Shown piece by piece: positions 42,913 to 51,860 of a DNA stretch of 64,000 nt. The stretch covers positions 1 through 64,000 of the forward strand of contig NZ_AUMJ01000027.1 in NCBI RefSeq assembly GCF_000430625.1, read 5' to 3'. A program made the position numbers and the translations under genes. The first letter of the stretch is position 1. Each line of letters starts with the position of its first letter. This stretch comes from Aneurinibacillus terranovensis DSM 18919 (GTDB taxonomy: Bacteria > Bacillota > Bacilli > Aneurinibacillales > Aneurinibacillaceae). The notes beneath the pieces are model-generated. The model was not told where the DNA came from. It searched no databases and saw only the letters and a list, made by a program, of their open reading frames with translations.

Positions 42913-43836
42913 GAGCCGACTCCTTTCGTAATCTCCAAAAAGACATCTTCCAGGTTTCCTTCCATCTCACCAAACGCGGCAAGCGAGAAGCCTTCCGAAA
43001 CAAGGGTGGATAGAAGGGCAGCCTGGTCAGCAGCCGTTCCCTTAAAGCTGACGGTAATCCACTCATCTTCCCGCACGGCGTTGGAGATGAGTGGCGCTTC
43101 CCGCAGGCGACGCAGAAGGCCTTCCTGGTCATCAAGCGCGCGAATGCGTAACAATTTTTGCTGGTGCATCTTCGCATAAATCTCTTCCACTTTTCCCTCG
43201 GCGATCAGCTGTCCGGCTTCAATGATGGCGATCGTATCGCACATCTCTGCCAATTCCGGAAGAATATGAGAACTAATTAAAATCGTTTTTCCGGTTCTGC
43301 GCAATTCCTTGAGTATTTCCCGCATTTCAATACGGGCACGCGGGTCCAATCCGGACGCCGGTTCATCGAGTATCAGCACCTCAGGACTGTGTACGAGGCA
43401 ACGTGCAAGGCCGAGCCGCTGTTTCATCCCACGCGACAGCGTATCGACGTATGCATCATTTTTGTGTGTTAATTGAACGAGTTCCAGTAATTGCGGGATG
43501 ATCCGTTCGCGTTCGTCTGGTTTGAGCCCATAGCTTGCGCCATAAAAATCCAGGTATTCATATACCGTGAGATTGTCATACACACCAAAAAAGTCCGGCA
43601 TATAGCCAATTAAACGTCGAACATCGCGCGGGTGCTTTGTTACATCAAATCCGCCCACAAGAGCGGTGCCGCTTGTCGGTGTAAGCAATGTCGCAAGAAT
43701 GGACATAGTCGTAGACTTTCCAGCCCCGTTCGGCCCGACAAATCCGTAAAACCTGCCCCTTTTTTATATCGAGAGAGAGGTCGCGCACGGCAGCGGTCCG
43801 TCCAAACGTTTTATAAAGGTTTCTTATTTCTATCAT
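42909..43836 (-). pseudogene. ABC exporter ATPase with frameshift before Walker A
   Basis: The gene opens at 43836 with MIEIRNLYKTFGRTAAVRDL and is in one frame to LDIKKGQV, then homology moves to another frame reading YGFVGPNGAGKSTTMSIL. The shift lies at a run of four A on the plus strand (43748-43751); three would restore the frame. Downstream are the signature LSRGMKQRLGLARC and Walker B VLILDEPASGLDPRAR. If real the ATPase is dead, since reinitiation at 43706 would lack Walker A. It could also be a sequencing error. Confidence 0.85.
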
Positions 43837-45581
43837 TTTGTATCTACCGTTCCTTCCGTGTAACCTAGGGATGCTTTTACCAGCGTTAGCTGGAAGGTTG
43901 TATAAGGTTGATTCATGATTTTGTTTTTAAACGGCTGCTGATCCGTCCAGCCCAGCAGATAAATGGGTAGTTTATTTGCTTCCAGATTTGTTCCGTTATT
44001 AAAAAGCATTTCCAGCAGTTTTTCTTCCCGGGAAGGGCCAGCTTCTTTTTTCTCCGCAGCATTTTCCGGGAGGAGCGAGCGGGCGAAGGGAGTCCGGGTA
44101 AATGCTTGATCGGTGGGCTGGAAAGGTTGAATCGGCAGGTTCACCTGAACGACTGATCCTGGATCCAGCTTAGGAATGCTTTGTACGCTTTGTCCGCAGA
44201 CAATTTTCACATCGTGCAACGTATAGGCTGTTTGATTTTGTACCGTGCCGGTCAAACGTTGATTTTGTTCGACCAACGATGTTTTAAACTGGCCTGCGTC
44301 CTGCAAATGCCGGTAGACAAACGACTTTTGCAAGGACCAGAACGCAGTATTATTGAATTGAATGTTGGTTTGCCCCGGGCCAGTTGAAACGGTTGCGAGA
44401 CTGTCGTAAGTATCCTCACGATACGGATTGTTTCTAATGGGAAAAACATTCGGACTCCCTGTAAAACGCAATTGATAATCGCCGCCGTGCGGGGCAAAAA
44501 AAGCAGTTCCCCCGAGCACATCAGCCCGCCCGCCGTTTTTAATGTCAACCACGCTTATATTTTGCAGGATGACACTGTCTCCATGCTTCCATTTGCCATA
44601 GCCGTAAATCCCATACGACACAATGAGTGAAACAAGGGGAATCACGAGCCAATTCCATTCCCGACGGTTGCGCTTTTTCATCACATAATAGGTAAGCGGC
44701 CCGACTACGAGAATATAGCACAGAAAGAACAAAGCGGCGTTCGGAATGTTCGGGAGGCGAAGCGCCGGGATTTGCGCGGCAATGTCCCCCAGTTGTTGAT
44801 ATTGTCCAAGCGAACGGCCTTTTGCGTTCGCTACCGAAGGGTCTCTTTCCTTTTTGCTAACAGCATCCCATATCTGCGAATTGCTTTTACCGTCAACAGA
44901 TAGATACAAACCTCCGTCAGCCGTCCAATTCCGAATGGTTAGCTTCTGAGCCGGCGATAATTTTGCCTCTTGATTGACGCTGACAAGCAACACATCCAGT
45001 TGGCTTGTGATAAGAGAGTCGGCTGGAATGTCATTCGGGTGCAGCGCTGTCAGATGAAGGGGAAAGGGCTGGTTTTTTTCCGGTGGCTGTGATTGCAGTA
45101 AACGGGCAAACGTCGCATCATCTGATAGAATCCCGACCATCGTTGTGCCCTCAGACATCCCCGTTGCGATAAGCGGCTGCTTAACAGGAGTATGATTATT
45201 ATCTACCCATTCCACATACCCGGCGGCTTGTTTCCCGTCCAACAGTTGTCCAAAAATAGTAAAATGAACGGTTTTCGTTTCACCTTTTGCAAGGGAAAGG
45301 TGCTGTGAATAGATACCGCCAAATGGCCCTTGACCATTCAAGTCTAACTGAATGTTACCTTCAACCCCGGACGCTCCCTGGTTGGTAACGGTCACCGATA
45401 AAGGGACGAGAGAGTTCCATTTGTACTCCCCGTTAAACCCTACTGTTGTCTTAATCGTAATACTGGGCGATGTATCGGCATATACGAATGCACCGGGCAA
45501 TCCCCACCCGCTGAAAAATGTACATAAGGCAATAATGGCAAATGTTAGAAGTTTGCGCCGTGCCGGTCTTCGTTTTATCAT
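43833..45581 (-). CDS. secreted/membrane protein of ABC exporter operon
   Basis: 582 residues, family not named. Signal peptide (about 1-35), an extracellular beta-rich region with SLVPLSVTVTNQGASGVEG, a glutamine-amidotransferase-like stretch (NDIPADSLITSQLDVLLVS), then two membrane helices (FFLCYILVVGPLTYYVM; LVIPLVSLIVSYGIYGY) and a second extracellular domain. Start ATG 45581, eight bases behind GGAG. Such proteins often accompany ABC-2 exporters with an ATPase of the Nos/GldA kind. It overlaps the ATPase start by four bases. Confidence 0.7.
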   Translation of the reverse strand: MIKRRPARRKLLTFAIIALCTFFSGWGLPGAFVYADTSPSITIKTTVGFNGEYKWNSLVPLSVTVTNQGASGVEGNIQLDLNGQGPFGGIYSQHLSLAKGETKTVHFTIFGQLLDGKQAAGYVEWVDNNHTPVKQPLIATGMSEGTTMVGILSDDATFARLLQSQPPEKNQPFPLHLTALHPNDIPADSLITSQLDVLLVSVNQEAKLSPAQKLTIRNWTADGGLYLSVDGKSNSQIWDAVSKKERDPSVANAKGRSLGQYQQLGDIAAQIPALRLPNIPNAALFFLCYILVVGPLTYYVMKKRNRREWNWLVIPLVSLIVSYGIYGYGKWKHGDSVILQNISVVDIKNGGRADVLGGTAFFAPHGGDYQLRFTGSPNVFPIRNNPYREDTYDSLATVSTGPGQTNIQFNNTAFWSLQKSFVYRHLQDAGQFKTSLVEQNQRLTGTVQNQTAYTLHDVKIVCGQSVQSIPKLDPGSVVQVNLPIQPFQPTDQAFTRTPFARSLLPENAAEKKEAGPSREEKLLEMLFNNGTNLEANKLPIYLLGWTDQQPFKNKIMNQPYTTFQLTLVKASLGYTEGTVDTK

Positions 45582-45620
45582 GTGTCCAACTCCAATCTCT
45601 CCCATACTAAATATTCGTTG

Positions 45621-46142
45621 TTATTTTTCTAACTCGTTAAATTGCTTGTTCGCCTCATCTTCGTCCAAACCATAGTAGTGGAGGGCATTTTCTCTGTCCA
45701 CAATCCGAAAATGGCCGGTTAGAATATGGGTTTGAAGAGAATAGGCATGTCCGGCTTTTTCCTCCTTCCACCAAATTGGCTTTCCCATCGTTTTGTAACG
45801 CGCCTTTGCTTTTGCACGCTGAATCCAATCCATAGACATACCTGACGGCTCCCGTCCGGTTTCGTGAAAGGCGATCAGGTCAATAAGGTCCAGCACGGAT
45901 TCTCCAAAAATGGCCTGAATAATCTCACTTTCACGGAAAAGTACGCCAACCAGGGCTGAGGCTGTAAAGCCAAGCGTTTTTCGCTCTTTTTCCACCTGGA
46001 CAAGCGTCTTTTTGGAAAGGCCGATCACGTCTGCCATTTGCTCCTGGGTGAGGTTTGCTTCCGTACGGATAAGACGTATCTTCTCGGATATCAAACGGTT
46101 AAATGTTTCTTTTGTGAATGTTGGTTGTTGTTCCCCATCCAT
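45621..46142 (-). CDS. XRE-family transcriptional regulator
   Basis: 173 residues. N-terminal Cro/C1 helix-turn-helix (IRLIRTEANLTQEQMADVI, LSKKTLVQVEKERKTLG) and a C-terminal region without a recognised domain. It is first in the exporter operon and probably represses its own promoter, where an inverted repeat overlaps the -10 box (46185). Confidence 0.85.
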   Translation of the reverse strand: MDGEQQPTFTKETFNRLISEKIRLIRTEANLTQEQMADVIGLSKKTLVQVEKERKTLGFTASALVGVLFRESEIIQAIFGESVLDLIDLIAFHETGREPSGMSMDWIQRAKAKARYKTMGKPIWWKEEKAGHAYSLQTHILTGHFRIVDRENALHYYGLDEDEANKQFNELEK

Positions 46143-46184
46143 AACAAACTCCTTTCGTAAAGAATAATGAAAAATTATCCCTAT

Positions 46185-46219
46185 AGTGTAAAATTACACT
46201 TTTTATGAAAAAAGGTCAA
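46185..46219 (-). promoter_or_regulatory. promoter with operator of exporter operon
   Basis: On the minus strand TTGACC and, after 17 bp, TAATTT. The inverted repeat AGTGTAA-AA-TTACACT (46185-46200, plus strand) covers the -10 region, a likely autoregulatory site for the XRE protein. Confidence 0.5.
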
Positions 46220-46280
46220 TTGTTTTTTTGTAAATTAAGAAAGGATAACTTTCATTTGGGGATCATAGTAGCAACGAGCA

Positions 46281-46323
46281 AAAATAAAAAAGGGAGAAGA
46301 AGAACAAGTCTTCTCCATCCCTT
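46281..46323 (-). terminator. terminator downstream of mod operon
   Basis: AAGGGAGAAGA pairs with TCTTCT and CCCTT across a small bulge; on the minus strand the stem is followed by TTTTTTATTTT. Confidence 0.5.
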
Positions 46324-46419
46324 AAAGAGACGATGGGTGAAGGATTGAGATTGAGTTAGAATAGATTAAAAACCACCAATTTTTCATGGGAGCGTGCAGC
46401 TATCTAACAATCCCTGCTC

Positions 46420-46590
46420 TCATATCAAGAGTAAGGCCGTAAGCTCCGTTATTTCTTTTTCTCCTACCTGGCAATGGGAGAGGGGAGCGGTCAAGTGATT
46501 CATAAAACGATCAAAGTGATCGTTGTTGATGGTTAATTTGGAATGGGCTTTTTCCATTGCGCTATAATGAGCCCTTTTACGTTTTTTCAT
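46420..46590 (-). pseudogene. relic of group I truncated hemoglobin
   Basis: A 56-codon frame starting at ATG 46590, which overlaps the modC stop (ATGA). It contains EKAHSKLTINNDHFDRFMNHL and EKEITELTALL, quoted in part; the AH-x-L-x-I-x-x-x-HFD pattern is the C-terminal half of cyanoglobin-type truncated hemoglobins. The haem-binding N-terminal half is missing and the last helix is disrupted by a stop (46420). It is in place to be translated by coupling with modC but cannot fold as a globin. Confidence 0.6.
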
Positions 46591-47690
46591 AAGATTACCT
46601 CATTCGTACTCCAATCGCTCTCTTCATATGGAACAAGAAAAATATGTTCGGGAGGAATATGAAGATAGAGAGTGGTATTGTTAGAGCCAATAAGACGACG
46701 CCAGTCTTTTTTGGCTATTTCCACTTGAAATCTTTGTCCCTTACATTGCACCCGAACAGTCGTTGAGAATGCACTTTCAACGTAACTAATCACTTCACAA
46801 GGAAATGTATTGATACCACCGCGGTTCGTTGGATGAAGTTGGATGTGGTGGGCGCGGACTCCTGCAATCATCCTGGATTTGTAGATGCAATCTTTTTGAT
46901 TTTTTACTTTAAGTTCAAACTTGTTTGTCCTGACGAAAACATTAGATCCCCGTTCGTGTCCAACTTCTACCGGAAATAAATTTTTACAACCGGTAATCCT
47001 TGCTGCCGTTAGGTTTACAGGATGGTTGAGGATATCGTCTTTCTTTCCTATTTGTACGGTTTTTCCATTTGAGAACATTAAAATTCGGTCACACAGCTTA
47101 TAAGCTTCTTGTAAATCATGCGTCACGAGAAGAATTGTTCCTGTATAGCTGTTTTTAATGATATGGAGCAGTTCATGTTCTAGCTGACTTTTTACATGGC
47201 TGTCCAAAGCAGAGAATGGCTCGTCTAAAAGCAATAACTCAGGTTTTGTGATAAGGGTACGCGCCAGTGCTGCCCGCTGTTGCTGTCCGCCTGACAACTG
47301 TTTAGGATAACGATTTTCCAAGCCGTCTAATTTCATCCGTTCAATCATGTCATGAATTGCTCTGTTTTGTTCTGTTTTGTTCAGCTGGCGAATTCCATAT
47401 CCAATATTTTGAGCAACGGTTAGGTGAGGGAATAAGGCATAATTCTGAAAGACATAGCCGATATTGCGCAGTCGCGGCGGAATGCTTGTATTGGTTTTAG
47501 AATCGTACAGTGTTTTGTTATTAAGTATAATCTTACCCGTTGTCGGTGTTTGGAGACCGGCGATGCAACGAAGTGTCATGCTTTTCCCGCATCCTGAAGG
47601 TCCCAATACACCCAAAATCTCATTTTGAACAGAAAAGGAGGAGGTGAGCGTCATGGTTTCAAGACTTTTTGTAATAGAAACTTCCAGCAT
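46587..47690 (-). CDS. modC: molybdate ABC transporter ATPase
   Basis: 367 residues. Walker A GPSGCGKS, signature LSGGQQQRAALARTL, Walker B LLLLDEPFSALD and H-loop VTHDLQEAY are present, and the C-terminal about 120 residues form a TOBE/MOP-like oxyanion-binding domain (GVRAHHIQL). It drives molybdate (or tungstate) uptake with ModB. The C-terminus ends in EVIL with a stop shared with the hemoglobin relic. Two bases after modB. Confidence 0.92.
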   Translation of the reverse strand: MLEVSITKSLETMTLTSSFSVQNEILGVLGPSGCGKSMTLRCIAGLQTPTTGKIILNNKTLYDSKTNTSIPPRLRNIGYVFQNYALFPHLTVAQNIGYGIRQLNKTEQNRAIHDMIERMKLDGLENRYPKQLSGGQQQRAALARTLITKPELLLLDEPFSALDSHVKSQLEHELLHIIKNSYTGTILLVTHDLQEAYKLCDRILMFSNGKTVQIGKKDDILNHPVNLTAARITGCKNLFPVEVGHERGSNVFVRTNKFELKVKNQKDCIYKSRMIAGVRAHHIQLHPTNRGGINTFPCEVISYVESAFSTTVRVQCKGQRFQVEIAKKDWRRLIGSNNTTLYLHIPPEHIFLVPYEESDWSTNEVIL

Positions 47691-47691
47691 G

Positions 47692-48372
47692 TTAATGCTC
47701 TCCTTTTCTCATTTTTTTCTCTAAACGATTCAAAGCAAAAAGAAATGTGAGAGCAACTCCCGTCATAATTCCGACGAGAATATTGGTTAACTCTTCGTTT
47801 CCTTCTTGCATGGCGTCATAAATGGCAATCGGCATCGTGATTGTCTGATCCGGAATGCTGCCTGAAACCATCAATGTTGTTCCAAAATCGCCCAGCGCTC
47901 GCGCAAAAGTCAGAATCACGCCAGAAGCAATCCCACGCCATGCGAGAGGGATGATGATACTAAAAAAGATATTTGCATCCGTTCTTCCTAATAATCGTGC
48001 GGCATCTATGATATCTTTATCTACTCCTGTGAAAGCAGCACGGGCTGTTTTAATAAGAAAAGGAATCGAAATGACGCAGGCGGCAATCACGGCTCCTGTA
48101 GGTGTAAAGACAATCATAATATCGAAATTTTTCTCAAGAAACTTACCAATCCAGCTCTCGCGTCCTAGTAAAACGAGCAAATAATATCCAATAACAGTAG
48201 GAGGTAACACGACAGGCAGCGTAAGCAGCGAGTCAATCATGTCATTCATTTTGCCTTTTGAGCGGCTTAAATAGTAGGCTATAGGAAGTCCGATTAGAAT
48301 ACCGATAAAGGTTGCCAGCGAGGCAACCTTTACGGATAAAAACAAGGGAAAAAGATTTACTTCTTCCGTCAT
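47692..48372 (-). CDS. modB: molybdate ABC transporter permease
   Basis: 226 residues, five to six membrane helices, LPVVLPPTVIGYYLLVLLG and the EAA loop DAARLLGRTDANIFFSIIIP-like segment are typical of ModB. GDFGTTLMVSGSIP follows. It forms the homodimeric channel for ModA-delivered oxyanion and overlaps the end of modA by four bases. Confidence 0.94.
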   Translation of the reverse strand: MTEEVNLFPLFLSVKVASLATFIGILIGLPIAYYLSRSKGKMNDMIDSLLTLPVVLPPTVIGYYLLVLLGRESWIGKFLEKNFDIMIVFTPTGAVIAACVISIPFLIKTARAAFTGVDKDIIDAARLLGRTDANIFFSIIIPLAWRGIASGVILTFARALGDFGTTLMVSGSIPDQTITMPIAIYDAMQEGNEELTNILVGIMTGVALTFLFALNRLEKKMRKGEH

Positions 48373-49187
48373 TTTTTCTTACCGGTTGGGATTTCAAACT
48401 TATACTTCTTCATAATTTCCTGACCTTCCGGGCTCGTTACATAATCTACAAATTGACGGGCAAGCGATTCTTGTTTCGTTGCTTTAACAACGGCTATCGC
48501 CTGGTTAAGAGGTTTATGCAGTTTTTCATCAATGAGAGAGAAGTTGACCTCATCATCTTTTACGATGGCCAGGGCGACGAATCCGGCTTCTGTGTTTCCT
48601 GAAGTAACAAGTGTCAATGCATCTTCAATTGTTTTCGCATAAACGATTTTCTTCTCCGCTTGGCTCCAAAGTCCGGCTTTCTCTAATGCTTGCTTGGCAG
48701 CTGCGCCATATGGAGCCGCTTCCGGTTTGGCAAGAGCGATTTTCTTTACTTCAGGTTTTAGCAAGTCTTGCAATGTTTTAACTTGAATGGTGCTTTTTTT
48801 GGACGTTGCTAAACCTACACGTCCTTTAGCATAAAGTTTTTCTGTATCGGAAAATGCTTTATCTTCGGATACAAGCTTGTCCACAAATTTTACGTTTGCC
48901 GATGCGAATACATCAAATGGAGCCCCGTTTTCAATTTGCTGTTCCAGTGTTCCGCTTGCACCAAAAGTTAACTCTACTTTGCTGCCCGTTTTATTCTCGA
49001 AGTTTGCGGCTATTTCTTTGAATGCGGACTTGAGGTTGGCCGCAGCAGCGACTGTTATTTTAGGCTTTTCGGTTGCCGAAGCTGAGGAACTGGCAGGAGA
49101 AGCGCTTTTCTCTCCTGACGTACAGCCTGTCAGCGCCAAAATGACTAAACTAAACGGAACTAAAAACGATAAAACCTTCCCCTTCAT
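48369..49187 (-). CDS. modA: molybdate-binding lipoprotein
   Basis: 272 residues with a lipobox LALTGC (Cys22) and mature start after a Ser/Ala-rich linker. ITVAAAANLKSAFKEIA, FGASGTLEQQIENGAPFDVFASAN and EAGFVALAI are ModA hallmarks; Ser and Tyr ligands for molybdate lie in these loops. It supplies the metal for the formate dehydrogenase at 28462 and other Mo enzymes. AAAGGGGA ribosome site. Divergent from the regulator at 49415. Confidence 0.94.
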   Translation of the reverse strand: MKGKVLSFLVPFSLVILALTGCTSGEKSASPASSSASATEKPKITVAAAANLKSAFKEIAANFENKTGSKVELTFGASGTLEQQIENGAPFDVFASANVKFVDKLVSEDKAFSDTEKLYAKGRVGLATSKKSTIQVKTLQDLLKPEVKKIALAKPEAAPYGAAAKQALEKAGLWSQAEKKIVYAKTIEDALTLVTSGNTEAGFVALAIVKDDEVNFSLIDEKLHKPLNQAIAVVKATKQESLARQFVDYVTSPEGQEIMKKYKFEIPTGKKK

Positions 49188-49236
49188 TTTTCCATCCCCT
49201 TTGTTGTTTGATTATATATGTTTACATTTCTTTGTT

Positions 49237-49327
49237 GTAATAAAATATAACATCTAATTCAAAAATAATGTGATATAATATAATAAAATTAAAAAATATA
49301 ACACTAAACGTAATAAAACATGACATC
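49237..49327 (+). promoter_or_regulatory. operator-like repeats in mod intergenic region
   Basis: GTAATAAAATATAACATC (49237-49254) and GTAATAAAACATGACATC (49310-49327) are direct repeats with 16 of 18 identical bases, 73 bp (seven helical turns) apart. A partial copy, AAAAAATATAACACT, lies between (49291-49305). The region separates modA from its probable regulator, so these are candidate binding sites. Confidence 0.5.
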
Positions 49328-49414
49328 ATTGAATATTTTAAATGTTATTTTACAATATGGTATAATTAAAGACAATCTTTTTATTTTGACGATTTTAAAA
49401 ACTGAGGTGTAGCT

Positions 49415-50383
49415 ATGACCGATCCGCTTTTCTATACACCGGATGAAGTTGCGAAGATTTTGAAAATATCTAAAGGCACGGTATATGAATTAGTAAAAAG
49501 AGGGGAAATTCCTTCGTACCGAGTTGGAAAGAAAATGAGGATCTCCCCTTCGGACCTGGAAGCATACATAAATCCCTCTCAACGTTCGCAACGTGTTCAT
49601 ATATCATCAACTCCTGAAAGTAATCCATCGACGTTTTCCTCCCCATCTTTCTCGATAGAAAAGTATGTGTTAGAAAATAAAGGGGTAATTTTGTGCGGGC
49701 AGGACATTGTGCTTGATATTTTAAGTCGGTACTTAGAAAGAAAAAACCCAATGTTCCGTTCATTACGTTCTTATGTGGGAAGTCTTGATGGGTTATTTGC
49801 TCTTTATCGTGAAACAGTAAATGCAGTAGCGGTTCATTTATGGGATGGAGAGACTGGAGAATACAATATCCCGTATGTGCGACGATTTTTACCCGGACAA
49901 AGGGCGGTTATTGTTAATCTGTTTTATCGAAAGGTAGGATTTTTTGTTGCCCCTGGAAACCCTAAAAACATTATTGATTGGGAAGACATAGTTAAACCTG
50001 GGGTTCGATTTGTAAATCGGGAAAAGGGGTCGGGAACGAGGGTATTACTTGACGAAAAGTTACGAATTTTAGAGATCGATTCCCGCTGCATAGAAGGATA
50101 TACGAACGAAGAAATGAGTCATATTGCTGTTGCAAGCGCAGTAGCAAGAGAACTGGCTGATGTAGGGGTTGGAACGGAAAAAGCAGCTTTACAAGTGCCT
50201 GAAGTGGAATTTATACCATTACAAAAAGAGCGATATGATTTAGTTATGTACAAACATGATTTGGAAAGGCCTCATTTTCAGACGATACTTGACGTTTTGC
50301 ACTCACAGGAATTTCTTGATGAGTTAAAGGGATTAGGAGGGTACGATACAAATGATACAGGGAAAATAATCTTTGAAAATTAA
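49415..50383 (+). CDS. HTH/PBP-like one-component molybdate regulator (YvgK-like)
   Basis: 322 residues. An excisionase-type helix-turn-helix (YTPDEVAKILKISKGTVYELV, GEIPSYRVGKKMRI) is joined by a Ser/Pro-rich linker to a PBP-like domain (from about residue 85: LCGQDIVLDILSRYL, VNREKGSGTRVLLDEKL). This fusion occurs beside modABC in Bacillus (YvgK) and senses molybdate directly. Its divergent place to modA supports control of that operon. A terminator follows at 50397. Confidence 0.88.
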   Translation: MTDPLFYTPDEVAKILKISKGTVYELVKRGEIPSYRVGKKMRISPSDLEAYINPSQRSQRVHISSTPESNPSTFSSPSFSIEKYVLENKGVILCGQDIVLDILSRYLERKNPMFRSLRSYVGSLDGLFALYRETVNAVAVHLWDGETGEYNIPYVRRFLPGQRAVIVNLFYRKVGFFVAPGNPKNIIDWEDIVKPGVRFVNREKGSGTRVLLDEKLRILEIDSRCIEGYTNEEMSHIAVASAVARELADVGVGTEKAALQVPEVEFIPLQKERYDLVMYKHDLERPHFQTILDVLHSQEFLDELKGLGGYDTNDTGKIIFEN

Positions 50384-50396
50384 AAGTAAAATGACT

Positions 50397-50433
50397 AAAG
50401 CGATGTGGGGTTTGAATATCCCTGCATCGCTTT
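50397..50433 (+). terminator. terminator after molybdate regulator
   Basis: AAAGCGATG and CATCGCTTT arms with inner GGGG/CCC pairing, then TTTT. Confidence 0.85.
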
Positions 50434-50463
50434 TTTACCATTCCCACCTACCATGACCGGCAT

Positions 50464-51549
50464 TTATTTTGTGGTAGGCGGAGCCTGCAGTACGGCCCGA
50501 CTGCCCCGGTAGCCCCGGCTGTTAAAAAAGAAGAAGCGTGCATACAGAGAACACGAACGAATTAGCCGATCCGCAACATGCTTTACCATAGGTTGACGGG
50601 ACACTTTTCCATCCGATAAGTAAAGCCCTACCAGGCCTTCAATGACCATCAGATGGAACTTTTGGTCCGGCAGCCGGGAAATGCCAAGCTTTGCCTGTTC
50701 CGCAACATACAGCAGCCTCTGATAAATTTCATCGTCATTATTGTAATAAGAAATAAAATTCAAATCACCGCCGAGTTCGTCTTCCTCCAAGTCAATGAGA
50801 TAATCCAAGAGAATATGGAGAGAGCAAATCCATGGAAAATAGGATCGGACGATTCGAGTCACTCTTTCGGCCGTGCATTCGGGTAAGGATGCCACCTGAA
50901 ACAGATGAAAAATCCCGATAGTCGATCCGGTAGCCGCGGCAAACTCATTCCATTTAAGGGTGGCAGGTACAGTATCCTTCTTTTCGTTCCACCAAGTAAA
51001 AAGTTTTTCTTCCCGCAGCGAATCGCTCATATGCTTGTAAATCTGGAGTTCACAGTAAAGGGAAGCTAGCCGATAAACATCCGGTTGTATTTTTTCATAA
51101 TGGGGCAAGTTAGTGATTTCTTGCTGAACGGTTAAAACCAGGTCACGCAGGTACCCACCGTCGTCTTTTTCGTGGTTGTATTGGTAATAATTGACCGTCG
51201 GGGGTGTCAAAGAGACAGCGTCCAGCATGGATTGATGCAATTGTTTGAAATTGTCCCCATACAAAGAAGTCGACCGGTCACACAGATTGTCAAGGTAATC
51301 GCTGATGGTTTGATAGGCGACAATGAGGCGGATTAACGTGTCCTTACGCGCCATGTTTCCAGCGGCATACACGCATCCGCCTTCACAATGAAATTTTTTA
51401 TTTTCGATGCTTGCTAATGCCTGCTTGCGCAATTCAGGATCGGGAATCTTTTTGGCACGGCCACGCCAATAGTCTAATTCTGTTTTAACAGAAGGGAAAA
51501 TATGCCGGTATAAACGGTACATCATTCGAAGCGGTCCCTTCGGATACAT
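50464..51549 (-). CDS. ytpB: tetraprenyl-beta-curcumene synthase (DUF2600)
   Basis: 361 residues, all-alpha. SDYLDNLCDRS and LLDYLIDLEEDE give the acidic metal-binding motifs and KFHCEGGCVYA the N-terminal family signature of YtpB, which cyclises tetraprenyl diphosphate on the way to sesquarterpenes in Bacillus. Start ATG 51549, ten bases behind AAAGG; a GTG at 51558 sits on the ribosome site. The squalene-hopene-like partner cyclase is not in the window. Confidence 0.9.
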   Translation of the reverse strand: MYPKGPLRMMYRLYRHIFPSVKTELDYWRGRAKKIPDPELRKQALASIENKKFHCEGGCVYAAGNMARKDTLIRLIVAYQTISDYLDNLCDRSTSLYGDNFKQLHQSMLDAVSLTPPTVNYYQYNHEKDDGGYLRDLVLTVQQEITNLPHYEKIQPDVYRLASLYCELQIYKHMSDSLREEKLFTWWNEKKDTVPATLKWNEFAAATGSTIGIFHLFQVASLPECTAERVTRIVRSYFPWICSLHILLDYLIDLEEDELGGDLNFISYYNNDDEIYQRLLYVAEQAKLGISRLPDQKFHLMVIEGLVGLYLSDGKVSRQPMVKHVADRLIRSCSLYARFFFFNSRGYRGSRAVLQAPPTTK

Positions 51550-51860
51550 GGGCTTCACACCTTTTAACTAATTGATTAGGAAGGTTCTTAATGTTTATTT
51601 TTTTGGATTGGATGGCAACGGTTGAAGTTTCTTTGGCGTATAGGCCCGGATCTGGCCAAGTTTTCTTTATAAAAAGGGCCATCTTCAATGCCTCACTAAA
51701 AAATAATACCCCTACCTATAGTGCAATTCAACATTTTATTGGCACTTCCTTATTGAAAGCGGCAATGTTTGTAACAGATTTCTGAAATTTCTATGGATGT
51801 GTTTTGCAACTTTACCCATAACCCCTTCGTCAAAAAGATAGATTTACCGAAAAGGAGAGG
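51550..51860. other. gap between ytpB and SIMPL gene
   Basis: A 64-codon plus-strand frame (51591-51785, GGAAGG before ATG) and an overlapping minus-strand frame exist. Neither resembles a known protein, and I do not claim either. No clear RNA structure is seen. Confidence 0.3.

Noticed and set aside
42909-43706. Calling the ABC ATPase intact from the ATG at 43706
   Set aside because: That start would omit Walker A, which is present upstream in the same conserved frame after a one-base shift.
49200-49414. Possible CRISPR or simple-repeat array in the mod intergenic region
   Set aside because: Only two and a half AT-rich copies, no regular spacers and no cas genes; read as operator repeats.
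51485-51785. Overlapping 64- and 67-codon frames upstream of ytpB
   Set aside because: No family resemblance on either strand; one overlaps ytpB coding sequence.
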